From Pseudomonas ceruminis (GTDB taxonomy: Bacteria > Pseudomonadota > Gammaproteobacteria > Pseudomonadales > Pseudomonadaceae): a DNA stretch of 63,665 bases. Positions within the stretch are counted from its first letter, which is position 1. Every line of letters starts with the position of its first letter. A program made the position numbers and the translations under genes. Shown here piece after piece: positions 55,425 to 63,665 of this stretch. Location: assembly GCF_021602025.1 (NCBI RefSeq), contig NZ_BQHW01000029.1, positions 1-63,665 on the forward strand, given 5' to 3'. Under the pieces are notes generated by a model, which saw nothing but the letters and a program-made list of their open reading frames with translations, was not told the origin of the DNA and did not search any database.

Positions 55425-56381
55425 ATGGAAAGCCGCCTGCTGAGCGAGCGCAGTAGCGTGTTCCATCACGCCGACCCTTATGCGGTGTCCGACTACGTCA
55501 ACCGGCACGTGGGCCAACACTGCATCGGCCTTTCGCGCACCACCCATCCACAAGCCAGTCTCAGCCACCGTAAGTTCGCCGAACTCGACCTGTGCCGCAT
55601 CAGCTACGGCGGTAGCGTGCGGGTCACTTCACCGGCCCTGGAAACCATCTATCACCTGCAGGTGCTGCTCAATGGCAACTGCCTGTGGCGGGGGCACCAG
55701 CGCGAGCATCACCTGGTGCCGGGTGAGCTGCTGCTGATCAACCCGGACGATCCGGTTGACCTGACGTATTCAGAGGACTGCGAGAAATTCATTCTCAAGG
55801 TGCCGACCAGGCTGCTCGACTCGATCTGCGAGGCGCAGCGCTGGCAGCGGCCGGAGGGAGGTGTGCGGTTTCTGCGCAATCACTACCGGCTGGAAGAACT
55901 GGACGGTTTCGTCAACCTGTTGGCGATGGTCTGCCACGAGGCCGAGGTGAGCGATTCGCTGCCGCGGGTACAGGGGCACTACAGCGAGATTGTCGCCAGC
56001 AAGCTGTTGACCCTGATGAACACCAACATTCGTCGGGAGAGCCTGGGCAGCCCTGGGGCGAGCCTGGAGCGCATCCTCGACTACATCGACCGCAACCTGA
56101 AGCTGGAGTTGGCGGCCGAGACCCTGGCCGAGCAGGCCTGCATGAGTGTGCGCTCCCTGTATGCGCTGTTCGACCGCCACCTGGGCACCACGCCCAAGCA
56201 GTACGTGCGCCAGCGCAAGTTGGAACGGGTACACGCCTGCCTGAGTGATACCAGCTGCGCGGTGCGCAGCGTAACCGAGCTGGCGATGGATTACGGCTTC
56301 CTGCACCTGGGGCGGTTTTCCGAGATGTACCGCGCGCGCTTTGGCCTGCTGCCTTCGCAAACCTTCAGGCAGCGGCGCTAG
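55425..56381 (+). CDS. benR: AraC/XylS-family regulator, BenR-like
   Basis: The 318-residue protein resembles XylS/BenR throughout: FHHADPYAVSDYVN, LCRISYGGSVRVTSP, HLVPGELLLINPDD, and the double helix-turn-helix ending VTELAMDYGFLHLGRFSEMYR. BenR of P. putida binds benzoate and activates benABCD. Here the next gene is on the opposite strand and encodes an acyl-CoA dehydrogenase, so no ben operon adjoins it. The start is the ATG at 55425; a GTG at 55413 is in frame and neither has a strong ribosome site. Confidence 0.85.
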   Translation: MESRLLSERSSVFHHADPYAVSDYVNRHVGQHCIGLSRTTHPQASLSHRKFAELDLCRISYGGSVRVTSPALETIYHLQVLLNGNCLWRGHQREHHLVPGELLLINPDDPVDLTYSEDCEKFILKVPTRLLDSICEAQRWQRPEGGVRFLRNHYRLEELDGFVNLLAMVCHEAEVSDSLPRVQGHYSEIVASKLLTLMNTNIRRESLGSPGASLERILDYIDRNLKLELAAETLAEQACMSVRSLYALFDRHLGTTPKQYVRQRKLERVHACLSDTSCAVRSVTELAMDYGFLHLGRFSEMYRARFGLLPSQTFRQRR

Positions 56382-56391
56382 CGCTGCAGCC

Positions 56392-57543
56392 TCACAACGG
56401 ATAGTGCTTCAACTCCCGCGCAATCAGCATCCGCTGGATCTCGCTCGAGCCTTCGTAGATCTGCGTGATGCGTGCATCCCGGTAATAACGCTCCACCGGG
56501 TAATCCTCCAGGTAGCCATAGCCACCGTGCACCTGGATGGCCATCGAACATACCCGTTCAGCCATTTCCGAAGCGAACAGCTTGGCCTGCGACGCCTCCG
56601 ACAGGCACGGCTTACCGGCACTGCGCAGGCGTGCGGCATGCAGGATCAGCAGGCGCGCGGCATTGACTTGCACCTGCATGTCGGCCAGCAGGTTGGCAAT
56701 GCTCTGGTGCTCGTTGATCGGCTTGCCGAACTGCACCCGCTCGCGGGAGTAGACCAGCGCCGCCTCGAAGGCTGCTCGGGCGATGCCCAAGGCCTGGGCG
56801 GCAATGCCAATGCGCCCGCCCTCGAGGTTGGACAGGGCGATGGCCAGCCCCTTGCCGCGCTCACCCAACAGGTTGGCGGCAGGAATGCGGCAGTTGTCGA
56901 AGGTGACTGCACAGGTGTCCGAGGCACGGATACCCATCTTGTGTTCGCTGCGATCGACCTTGAAGCCCGGGTTGTCGGTGGGCACCAGAAACGCCGACAG
57001 GCCTTTCTTGCCCAGCGCCAGGTCGGTCACCGCAAAGACGATGGCCAGCCCCGCGCGGCGGGCATTGCTGACGAACTGTTTGGCACCGTTGATCACCCAT
57101 TGCCCGTCGACTAGCTCGGCGCGGGTACGCAGGTTGTGCGCTTCGGAGCCGGCCTGCGGTTCGGTCAGGCAGAAGCAACCGATCACTTCGCCGCTGGCCA
57201 GGCGCGGCAGCCAGGCCTGTTGTTGCTCGGGCGAACCATAGGCCAGCAGTGGCCCGCAGCCCACCGAGTTGTGGATGCTCATCATCGCACCGGTGGCGCC
57301 GCAGCCAGCGGCGATTTCCTCGACGGCCAGGGCGTAGGCGACGTAGTCGGTGTAGCTGCCGCCGAATTCCTCCGGCACCACCATGCCCAATAGGCCCAGC
57401 TCACCCATCTTGCGCACCACGTCATCCTCGATCCAGCCAGCCTTCTCCCAGGCCTGGGCATGGGGGGCGATTTCGCCACGGGCGAAGTCCCGGGCCATGT
57501 CGCGGATCATGATCTGCTCTTCGCTCAGTTCCAGGTCTTGCAT
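56392..57543 (-). CDS. acyl-CoA dehydrogenase (short/branched-chain type)
   Basis: The 383-residue protein has [42 protein letters not shown] and [10 protein letters not shown], with the catalytic base E364 in YEG, matching short-chain and isobutyryl-CoA dehydrogenases. Its partner downstream is a 3-hydroxyisobutyryl-CoA hydrolase, so isobutyryl-CoA oxidation in valine degradation is the likely role. It lies 16 bases after that gene's end-side neighbour on the minus strand and shares its orientation, so the two are probably cotranscribed. Confidence 0.9.
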   Translation of the reverse strand: MQDLELSEEQIMIRDMARDFARGEIAPHAQAWEKAGWIEDDVVRKMGELGLLGMVVPEEFGGSYTDYVAYALAVEEIAAGCGATGAMMSIHNSVGCGPLLAYGSPEQQQAWLPRLASGEVIGCFCLTEPQAGSEAHNLRTRAELVDGQWVINGAKQFVSNARRAGLAIVFAVTDLALGKKGLSAFLVPTDNPGFKVDRSEHKMGIRASDTCAVTFDNCRIPAANLLGERGKGLAIALSNLEGGRIGIAAQALGIARAAFEAALVYSRERVQFGKPINEHQSIANLLADMQVQVNAARLLILHAARLRSAGKPCLSEASQAKLFASEMAERVCSMAIQVHGGYGYLEDYPVERYYRDARITQIYEGSSEIQRMLIARELKHYPL

Positions 57544-57559
57544 CTGTGTACTCCCCGGC

Positions 57560-58630
57560 TCACAGGCCTTCGAAGAATTGGTCGACCCGCTGGCGTTGCA
57601 GGCCGGCCAGGGTCGGCGGGTTCCAGCGCGGCTGCTTGTCCTTGTCGATGATCAGGGCGCGTACGCCTTCGATGATGTCGCCGTACTGGAACCACTGGCG
57701 GTCCAGGTGCAGCTCCATGGCGAAGCATTCTTCCAGCGTCCGGTGACGGCCGCGGCGCAGCATCTGCAGGGTAACCGCCATGGCCAGGGGCGAGCGGCTT
57801 TCCAGCTGGTCGGCGGTGGCCAGGGCCCAGGGATGGCTGTCGCCGATGCTCACCGCGCGCAATTGCTGGATGATTGCCGCCAGGTCGGGCAGGGCAAAGT
57901 AGTGGTCGATGGCCGGGCGCAGCTTCTGCAGCGGCGCATCCTCCAGTGTCTGGCTGCCAAGGGTGGCCAGCAGACCCTGCAGGTCCTTGAGCGGGTGGTC
58001 GCCGAAGTTCAGGCGGTCGAGGCCCTCATCCAGCGCTGCAAGTTGCTCGCTGGGCAGGTACCAGTCGGCCAGCCCACAGTACAGCGCGTCGGCGGCCTGG
58101 ATCTGGGCGCCGCTGACGCCCAGGTAGGTGCCCAGTTCGCCAGGGATGCGGGAGAGGAAGTAACTGCCGCCCACGTCGGGGAAATAACCGATGCCGACCT
58201 CGGGCATGCCCAGGCGGCTGCGCTCGGTGACGACGCGCAGGTCACAGCCCTGGGCCAGGCCCATGCCGCCCCCGAGGGTGAAACCGTCCATCAGCACCAG
58301 CACGGGCTTGCGGTAGCGGTGGATGAGCAGGTCGAGGGCGTATTCCTCGACGAAGAAGTCTTCGTGCAGTGTGTCGCCGGCCTTGTAACTGTCATGCAGC
58401 GAGCGGATATCGCCACCGGCGCAGAAGCCCTTGGGGCCTTCGCCGCGCAGTACCACGGCCAGCACCTGCGGGTCGTCGGCCCAGCGGTCGAAGTGCTGGC
58501 GCAGGCTGCGCACCATGTCGAGGGTCAAGGCATTGAGGCCGGCAGGGCGGTTAAGGGTGAGGTGGCCAATGTGGTTGCGAACCTCGGCCAGTACATGAGC
58601 CGTTGCCGAGGCATGAGCGTGCGCGGTCAT
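57560..58630 (-). CDS. 3-hydroxyisobutyryl-CoA hydrolase-like (enoyl-CoA hydratase/isomerase family)
   Basis: The 356-residue protein is longer than a plain crotonase and shows the HIBCH signature: [11 protein letters not shown], the second oxyanion element [13 protein letters not shown] and [20 protein letters not shown], and the extra C-terminal domain. It releases 3-hydroxyisobutyrate from its CoA ester in valine breakdown. It is first in its operon, upstream of the acyl-CoA dehydrogenase. GGGAGAAC lies before the ATG. Confidence 0.88.
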   Translation of the reverse strand: MTAHAHASATAHVLAEVRNHIGHLTLNRPAGLNALTLDMVRSLRQHFDRWADDPQVLAVVLRGEGPKGFCAGGDIRSLHDSYKAGDTLHEDFFVEEYALDLLIHRYRKPVLVLMDGFTLGGGMGLAQGCDLRVVTERSRLGMPEVGIGYFPDVGGSYFLSRIPGELGTYLGVSGAQIQAADALYCGLADWYLPSEQLAALDEGLDRLNFGDHPLKDLQGLLATLGSQTLEDAPLQKLRPAIDHYFALPDLAAIIQQLRAVSIGDSHPWALATADQLESRSPLAMAVTLQMLRRGRHRTLEECFAMELHLDRQWFQYGDIIEGVRALIIDKDKQPRWNPPTLAGLQRQRVDQFFEGL

Positions 58631-58727
58631 CGCGTTCTCCCTGCTTTGTTATTGATTTTCCGAGTGAAGTCCGGAGGGCGCTGGAGTATCGCGAGATCGT
58701 GGCATGCGAATTTGTCGTCCACAATCG

Positions 58728-58758
58728 GCAAAAATGCAGGGGGAGTCTGCATTTTTGC
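58728..58758. repeat. perfect 12-bp inverted repeat
   Basis: GCAAAAATGCAG (58728-58739) and CTGCATTTTTGC (58747-58758) are perfectly complementary around a 7-base GGGGAGT loop. It lies about 98 bases upstream of the HIBCH-like start. It could be an operator for the valine operon or a terminator-like structure; the T-run inside the right arm allows either. Confidence 0.75.
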
Positions 58759-58850
58759 ATGGCCGAACCTTTCAGGGTGGTGAAGACCCAGCGCCGCGCG
58801 GAACTCACAGCGCCATGACTTTGGCATAGTCGGCCAACACCGCCAACTGG

Positions 58851-58970
58851 ATGGTGGGTGACCTGGCGCCGAAACTGCTGGATCCCGCGCCGCTGAACGG
58901 CGTGCGCTGGGTGCTGGAAGAGCCCGAGGCCTGCTGGTCACTGGTTCGCCTGCCGTCACCGCGGCGCTGA
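58851..58970 (+). other. possible short ORF or gene remnant
   Basis: A 39-codon frame encodes a peptide with LDPAPLNGVRWVLEEPEA and then SLVRLPSPRR before TGA. The composition looks protein-like, and the same frame continues upstream past a TAG at 58827-58829. It has no ribosome site, so it may be the tail of a decayed gene. Not recognised. Confidence 0.3.
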
Positions 58971-59081
58971 GTCCCGGTAATCGTTAACCTGAGCGTAATG
59001 AACACGCACCCGGCTTGATTGATCGGGTTGGCCGGGCCGGCCTACTGTGCCTCCACGACAGCGAACCCGTGGAGTCACCCC

Positions 59082-60743
59082 ATGACCATAACGAACAATC
59101 CACCGCCGCAGTGGTCCAGGCGGCGCGCCGAAAAGCAGCGCCGCCTGGACCGCGTCCGCCATCTGGCCGAGGGTAGGGTGCTGCCGGCCGAGCGTATCGT
59201 CGAAGCCCTGGAACTGCTGATAGCCCCCGGCGACCGTGTCGTGCTCGAGGGCAATAACCAGAAACAGGCCGATTTCCTCTCCCGTTCACTGGCCAAGGCC
59301 GACCCCGAGCGCTTGCACGACCTGCACATGATCATGCCCAGCGTCAGCCGTAGTGAGCACCTGGATCTGTTCGAACGTGGCATCGCCCGCAAGCTCGATT
59401 TCTCGTTCGCCGGGCCGCAGAGCCTGCGCATCGGCCAGTTGCTGGAAGACGGCCTGCTCGAAGTCGGCGCCATCCATACCTATATCGAACTGTATTCACG
59501 CCTGCTGGTGGACCTGATCCCCAACGTCACGCTGGTCGCCGGTTTCATGGCCGACCGCGACGGCAACCTGTACACCGGCCCCAGTACCGAGGACACCCCG
59601 GCGCTGGTCGAGCCAGCAGCGTTCAGCGACGGCCTGGTCATTGCCCAGGTGAACCAGTTGGTGGAGCGCGTCGACGACCTGCCGCGGGTGGATATTCCAG
59701 CCTCCTGGGTGGACTTTGTAGTGGTTGCCGACCAACCGTTCTATATCGAGCCGCTGTTCACCCGTGACCCGCGCCATATCAAGCCGGTGCATGTGCTGAT
59801 GGCGATGATGGCCATCCGTGGCATCTATGAAAAACACCAGGTGCAGTCGCTTAACCACGGCATCGGTTTCAATACCGCCGCCATCGAGCTGATCTTGCCG
59901 ACCTACGGCGAGTCGCTGGGCCTGAAGGGCAAGATCTGCCGCAACTGGACCCTCAACCCACACCCGACGCTGATCCCTGCCATCGAAACCGGCTGGGTCG
60001 AAAGTGTGCATTGCTTCGGCACCGAGCTCGGCATGGAGGACTACATCGCCCAGCGCCCGGACGTTTTCTTCACCGGCCGCGATGGCTCGCTGCGCAGTAA
60101 CCGCATGATGTGCCAGCTGGCCGGGCAGTACGCGGTCGACCTGTTCATCGGCGCCACCCTGCAGGTCGATGGCGACGGCCATTCCTCCACTGTCACCCGT
60201 GGCCGCCTGGCCGGCTTTGGTGGCGCGCCGAACATGGGCCACGACCCCCGCGGCCGCCGCCACGCCACCCCGGCATGGCTCGACATGACAGTGCCCGACA
60301 CGCTGCTCGAACGCGGCCGCAAACTGGTGGTGCAGATGGTCGAAACCTACCAGGAAGGTGGCAAACCCACGTTCGTCGAAACCCTCGATGCCGTCGAGGT
60401 GGCGAGGAAGGCGGGCATGCCGCTGGCACCGGTGATGATCTACGGCGACGACGTGACCCACCTGCTTACCGAAGAAGGCATTGCCTACCTGTACAAGGCC
60501 CGCAGCCTGGAAGAGCGCCAGCAAATGATCGCCGCCGTGGCCGGGGTCACCGCCATTGGCTTGCGCCACAACCCCAACGACACCCTGCGCCTGCGCCAGC
60601 AAGGCCTGGTGGCGTTGCCCGAAGACCTCGGCATCCGCCGCACTGACGCCAGCCGCGAACTGCTCGCCGCACGCAGCATTGCCGATTTGGTCGAGTGGTC
60701 CGGTGGCCTGTACAACCCACCTGCACGGTTCAGGAGCTGGTAA
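59082..60743 (+). CDS. mdcA: malonate decarboxylase alpha subunit (acetyl-S-ACP:malonate ACP transferase)
   Basis: The 553-residue protein is full length for Mdc[70 protein letters not shown] and [20 protein letters not shown]. It exchanges acetate for malonate on the acyl carrier protein MdcC. The start at 59082 follows GGAG at about 8 bases; a longer reading to 59019 is unlikely. It heads the operon mdcABCDE-G; its stop overlaps the mdcB start (TAATG). Confidence 0.96.
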   Translation: MTITNNPPPQWSRRRAEKQRRLDRVRHLAEGRVLPAERIVEALELLIAPGDRVVLEGNNQKQADFLSRSLAKADPERLHDLHMIMPSVSRSEHLDLFERGIARKLDFSFAGPQSLRIGQLLEDGLLEVGAIHTYIELYSRLLVDLIPNVTLVAGFMADRDGNLYTGPSTEDTPALVEPAAFSDGLVIAQVNQLVERVDDLPRVDIPASWVDFVVVADQPFYIEPLFTRDPRHIKPVHVLMAMMAIRGIYEKHQVQSLNHGIGFNTAAIELILPTYGESLGLKGKICRNWTLNPHPTLIPAIETGWVESVHCFGTELGMEDYIAQRPDVFFTGRDGSLRSNRMMCQLAGQYAVDLFIGATLQVDGDGHSSTVTRGRLAGFGGAPNMGHDPRGRRHATPAWLDMTVPDTLLERGRKLVVQMVETYQEGGKPTFVETLDAVEVARKAGMPLAPVMIYGDDVTHLLTEEGIAYLYKARSLEERQQMIAAVAGVTAIGLRHNPNDTLRLRQQGLVALPEDLGIRRTDASRELLAARSIADLVEWSGGLYNPPARFRSW

Positions 60744-61585
60744 TGAAAGCACTCAACCTGCAGCCCTTGCCCCTGGCCGATCGGCTTGCCGATCTGGCGG
60801 TGGAGGCACTGATCGACGAAGCCGACCTGTCGCCCAAGCCTGGCCTGGTGGACCGGCGCAGCAGCGGCGCGCACAGCGACATGAGCCTGGCCCTGATGCA
60901 GGCCTCGGCACTGGCATTGTGGCCGTGCCTGCGACACATGGCCGAAGCCGCTCAGGCCCATGGCCAGGTCAGCCCGGCGCTACGCGCAACCCTGGGGCGC
61001 ATCGGCCGTGAAGGCGAAGCGGCGATGCTGGCCACCACCGCTGGGGTCAACACCCATCGCGGCGCGATCTGGGCGTTAGGTCTACTGGTCGCGGCGCAGG
61101 CCTTGGATGCTCAGGCCGAACCCGCTGCAGTGGCCGCCCGCGCTGGGCGCATCGCGCTGTTCGATGACCCTGCTGCGATCCCCCAGGACAGCCACGGCAC
61201 CCAGGTGCGTCGGCGCTACGGCGCCAGTGGTGCCCGTGAGCAGGCGCAACAAGGTTTCCCCGCGGTGATCGACCATGGCCTGCCGCAGTTGCGCCGCAGC
61301 CGCGCTGCCGGCGCCAGCGAAAACCACGCACGGCTCGATGCCTTACTGGCGATCATGGCCGCGCTCAGTGACACCTGTGTGCTATGGCGTGCTGGCCCAC
61401 AAGGCTTGCAGGCTCTGCAAACGGGTGCCCGCGACGTGCTGGTCGTCGGGGGCAGTGCCAGCCTTGACGGGCGCCGGCGCCTGCGCCTGCTGGACGCCCA
61501 ACTGCTGCAACTCAATGCCTCACCGGGCGGCGCCGCCGATTTGCTGGCCGCCTGCCTGTTCCTCGATAAAGCCGGGAGCCTGTGA
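60743..61585 (+). CDS. mdcB: triphosphoribosyl-dephospho-CoA synthase
   Basis: The 280-residue protein has [38 protein letters not shown] and LSDTCVLWR, the hallmarks of the CitG/MdcB family. It makes the triphosphoribosyl-dephospho-CoA precursor of the prosthetic group that MdcG then attaches to MdcC. CAGGAG precedes the ATG at 60743. Length agrees with the family. Confidence 0.94.
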   Translation: MKALNLQPLPLADRLADLAVEALIDEADLSPKPGLVDRRSSGAHSDMSLALMQASALALWPCLRHMAEAAQAHGQVSPALRATLGRIGREGEAAMLATTAGVNTHRGAIWALGLLVAAQALDAQAEPAAVAARAGRIALFDDPAAIPQDSHGTQVRRRYGASGAREQAQQGFPAVIDHGLPQLRRSRAAGASENHARLDALLAIMAALSDTCVLWRAGPQGLQALQTGARDVLVVGGSASLDGRRRLRLLDAQLLQLNASPGGAADLLAACLFLDKAGSL

Positions 61586-61586
61586 C

Positions 61587-61886
61587 ATGGAAACCCTGAC
61601 CTTTCAATTCCCCGCCACCGAGCCAGGGCGCGGCCGCACGTTGGTCGGTTGCGTCAGCTCCGGCGACCTGGAAGTGCTGATAGAGCCTGGCACCACCGGT
61701 TGCCTGCAGATCCAGGTGGTGACCTCGGTCAACGGCAGCGGCGCCCGCTGGGAGCAGCTGTTCCAGCGCCTGTTCGAAGGCCGCCCATGGCCGGCCATGA
61801 AGATCGACATCCATGACTTCGGCGCTACCCCCGGCGTGGTGCGCCTGCGCCTTGAGCAAGGTTTCGAGGAGATCGCCCATGACTGA
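61587..61886 (+). CDS. mdcC: malonate decarboxylase acyl carrier protein (delta subunit)
   Basis: This 99-residue protein carries VGCVSSGDLEVLIEP, with S24 or S25 the likely attachment site of the phosphoribosyl-dephospho-CoA group (Ser25 in the Klebsiella protein). It is followed by QVVTSVNGSGARWEQLF and DFGATPGVVRLRLEQ. It begins one base after the mdcB stop and overlaps the mdcD start by eight bases. Confidence 0.95.
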   Translation: METLTFQFPATEPGRGRTLVGCVSSGDLEVLIEPGTTGCLQIQVVTSVNGSGARWEQLFQRLFEGRPWPAMKIDIHDFGATPGVVRLRLEQGFEEIAHD

Positions 61887-62727
61887 CACCGAACGCCTGC
61901 TGCGCAGCCGCAGCTTTGTCGAACTGGGCGCTCGCCAGCGCGCCCGCACCTTGCTCGACCCCAGCAGCTTCCGTGAGTTGCTAGGCCCGTTCGACCGGCT
62001 GATGTCCCCTTGGCTGCCGCGCCAGGGCATCGTGCCCCAGGCCGACGATGGGGTGGTCATCGCCAAGGGCCGGCTCGACGGCCGCCACGCTGTGATCGCC
62101 GCCATCGAAGGCGCCTTCCAGGGCGGCAGCATGGGCGAAGTGGGCGGGGCGAAGATTGCCGGCGCGTTGGAGCTGGCCATCGAAGACAATCGCCACGGGG
62201 TGCCCACCTGCGCTGTGCTGCTGCTGGAAACCGGCGGGGTACGCCTGCAGGAGGCCAACCTCGGCCTGGCGGCGATCGCCGAGATTCAGGCGGCCATCGT
62301 CGAGCTGCGCAGCTATCAACCGGTGGTAGGCGTGGTCGCCGGCGCGGTGGGCTGCTTCGGGGGCATGTCCATCGCCGCTGGCCTGTGCAGCCACCTGCTG
62401 GTCACCCGCGAAGCGCGCCTGGGCCTCAACGGCCCGCAGGTGATCGAACAGGAAGCCGGCATTGCCGAGTACGACGCCAAGGACCGCCCGTTCATCTGGA
62501 GCCTGACCGGTGGCGAGCAACGCCATGCCAGTGGCCTCGCGGACCGCTATGTGGACGACGATGTCGACAGCATTCGCCAACAGCTGCTGGATGTGCTGCA
62601 AGCGCCTTCTGCCAACCGTGCAAGCCGCCAGGCCTGGTATCTGGAGCGTCTTGGCCGGCTGGGCGATGACTGCCCGCAACTGGATGCCGCCGCCGTGCGC
62701 GCCCTCTACCAAGGAGATGCCTCATGA
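61879..62727 (+). CDS. mdcD: malonate decarboxylase beta subunit
   Basis: The 282-residue protein is a carboxyltransferase-fold (crotonase-like) subunit with GGSMGEVGGAKIAGALELA, LLETGGVRLQEANLGLAAIA and VGCFGGMSIAAGLCSHLL. With MdcE it decarboxylates malonyl-S-MdcC to acetyl-S-MdcC. GAGGAG lies 7 bases before the ATG. Its stop overlaps the mdcE start by four bases (ATGA). Confidence 0.95.
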   Translation: MTDTERLLRSRSFVELGARQRARTLLDPSSFRELLGPFDRLMSPWLPRQGIVPQADDGVVIAKGRLDGRHAVIAAIEGAFQGGSMGEVGGAKIAGALELAIEDNRHGVPTCAVLLLETGGVRLQEANLGLAAIAEIQAAIVELRSYQPVVGVVAGAVGCFGGMSIAAGLCSHLLVTREARLGLNGPQVIEQEAGIAEYDAKDRPFIWSLTGGEQRHASGLADRYVDDDVDSIRQQLLDVLQAPSANRASRQAWYLERLGRLGDDCPQLDAAAVRALYQGDAS

Positions 62728-63515
62728 ACCGTGCCTTGAACTGGCTGCCGGGCCTTGCCGGTGGTGAAGCCCTGGCGGGCTATCCCGCGTCGGTGAAGGT
62801 GATCGACGGGGCGCTGGACCACCGCCTGGCGCGTTTCATCGCCGTGGTGCCGGATGCACAGAACCCGTTCCCTCGTGCTCGCTCGGGCGAGGTCGGCCTG
62901 CTCGAAGGGTGGGGCCTGGCCAAGGCGGTGAGCGAGGCTGTGGACCAGGACCGCGACGGTGAGAAGCGCGCCATCATTGCGGTGATCGATGTGCCGAGCC
63001 AAGCCTACGGGCGCCGCGAAGAGGCCCTGGGCATTCACCAGGCCCTGGCGGCGGCTGTGCAGGCCTATGCCCAGGCCCGTCTGGCCGGGCACCCGGTCAT
63101 TGGGCTGCTGGTCGGCAAGGCCATGTCCGGAGCGTTTCTGGCCCACGGCTACCAGGCACAACGGCTGATCGCGCTGGATGACGGCGGGGTGATGGTGCAT
63201 GCGATGGGCAAGGCGGCCGCAGCGCGGATTACCTTGCGCAGCGTCGAGCAGCTCGAAGCACTGGCCGCCGAAGTGCCGCCCATGGCTTATGATTTGGCCA
63301 GCTATGCCTCCCTGGGCCTGCTGTGGCGGCGTCTGAGCGTGGACAACGCCGATGCGCCGAGTGCGGGGGACCTTGCGCAGGTGCGTGCCTGCCTGGCCGA
63401 AGCCGTGCGCGATATCGGCAGCGCTACCGACCTGTCGTCACGTCTGGCCGGTGAGCATCGCAGTGCCTCCCGCGCGGTGCGTGCACGCCTGCGCAGCCAG
63501 TGGCAGGAGGCCTGA
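62724..63515 (+). CDS. mdcE: malonate decarboxylase gamma subunit
   Basis: The 263-residue protein has VVPDAQNPFPRARSGEVGL, AVIDVPSQAYGRREEALG and GLLVGKAMSGAFLAHGYQA, and VMVHAMGKAAAARITLRS. These are features of the second carboxyltransferase subunit of biotin-independent malonate decarboxylase. It forms the decarboxylase with MdcD. AAGGAGATGCC lies upstream of the ATG. Confidence 0.95.
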   Translation: MNRALNWLPGLAGGEALAGYPASVKVIDGALDHRLARFIAVVPDAQNPFPRARSGEVGLLEGWGLAKAVSEAVDQDRDGEKRAIIAVIDVPSQAYGRREEALGIHQALAAAVQAYAQARLAGHPVIGLLVGKAMSGAFLAHGYQAQRLIALDDGGVMVHAMGKAAAARITLRSVEQLEALAAEVPPMAYDLASYASLGLLWRRLSVDNADAPSAGDLAQVRACLAEAVRDIGSATDLSSRLAGEHRSASRAVRARLRSQWQEA

Positions 63516-63516
63516 C

Positions 63517-63665
63517 ATGCGCGCCCCGCAGCCCCATGACCTGCTTTGGGGGATGCTCCCGGCCACGTTGCCGGACGATGCCCCGGCCTGGGCCGCGCAA
63601 GTGCTTGCGCACGGCCAGCCGGTGGTGGTGCGGCGGGCCGTGTGCGACGAAGGCTGGGTGGCGGT
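63517..63665 (+). CDS. mdcG: phosphoribosyl-dephospho-CoA transferase (partial, cut by the right edge)
   Basis: The first 49 codons are present: HDLLWGMLPATLP begins the protein, then APAWAAQVLAHGQPVVVRRA, typical of MdcG. It attaches the prosthetic group to MdcC. It starts one base after the mdcE stop. GGCAGGAGG is a strong ribosome site. The rest of the gene and any mdcH, transporter or mdcR gene lie outside the window. Confidence 0.9.
   Translation, partial: MRAPQPHDLLWGMLPATLPDDAPAWAAQVLAHGQPVVVRRAVCDEGWVA

Larger units (their letters stand above)
58631..59081. other. intergenic region between divergent operons
   Basis: 450 bases between the HIBCH-like gene and mdcA. It contains the inverted repeat at 58728-58758 and a short reading frame at 58851-58970. 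Promoters for both operons should lie here. Confidence 0.6.

Noticed and set aside
59496-60752. Minus-strand frame opposite mdcA
   Set aside because: Mirror frame; mdcA motifs and operon order settle the strand.

Overview
The window looks like chromosome of a Pseudomonas of the P. putida group. The evidence is high GC with GC-rich third codon positions, and protein families in an order that matches, from memory, the region of P. putida KT2440 holding the Pea exopolysaccharide locus and the genes just after it. No rRNA, tRNA, insertion sequence, prophage or CRISPR array was seen. The organism and the KT2440 synteny are recognised from memory and were not checked by a search.

Layout. (1) 1-2600, minus: an NfrB-type membrane glycosyltransferase (cut by the left edge) preceded by wecB; their stop and start codons overlap. 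(2) 2767-8481: a PACE-type efflux protein; ilvA behind a complete isoleucine attenuator (20-residue leader peptide, antiterminator, terminator); an unknown protein; a VOC-fold protein; a GapN-like dehydrogenase. (3) 8619-10223: a GGDEF-EAL protein. (4) 10586-37430: a large exopolysaccharide island. It runs acyltransferase and GT61; a 58-residue protein with a PEP-CTERM-like tail; a secretion operon (short OPX protein, outer-membrane barrel, Wzz, BY-kinase); a minus-strand operon (ligase/polymerase, cellulase-like hydrolase, galE); and a plus-strand assembly run (flippase, Tat mini-protein plus GMC oxidoreductase, two left-handed-helix acyltransferases, five glycosyltransferases including a VirK/YbjX fusion, a WecG/TagA-type transferase, and a WcaJ-type initiating transferase). 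This matches Pea.

(5) 37424-39897: a LysR regulator divergent from sdaA. (6) 39919-50124: a lipoprotein and a polyamine-catabolism neighbourhood (PuuB-like oxidase, polyamine-binding protein, PuuA/GlnA-like ligase behind a candidate sigma54 promoter, AraC regulator, superfamily I helicase-like ATPase, Sad-type dehydrogenase with a divergent PtrR-like LysR). (7) 50186-55101: a periplasmic protein, PagL lipid A deacylase behind a striking inverted repeat, a tandem universal stress protein, HisN, a lipoprotein and an alpha/beta hydrolase. (8) 55425-58630: a BenR/XylS-type regulator with no ben operon beside it, then acyl-CoA dehydrogenase and 3-hydroxyisobutyryl-CoA hydrolase genes. (9) 59082-63665: a malonate decarboxylase operon mdcABCDE and the start of mdcG, cut by the right edge.

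How the parts fit: WcaJ and WecG-type enzymes would start a lipid-linked repeat, the glycosyltransferases extend it, acyltransferases decorate it, the flippase and polymerase handle it at the inner membrane, Wzz and the kinase set chain length, and the short OPX protein with the separate barrel would export it. The WecB beside NfrB could supply UDP-ManNAc to NfrB and perhaps also to the WecG/TagA-type enzyme. The points most worth a second look are the PEP-CTERM-like mini-protein with no exosortase in view, the Tat mini-protein/GMC pair, the VirK-glycosyltransferase fusion, the NfrB-WecB glycan locus and the ilvA attenuator.
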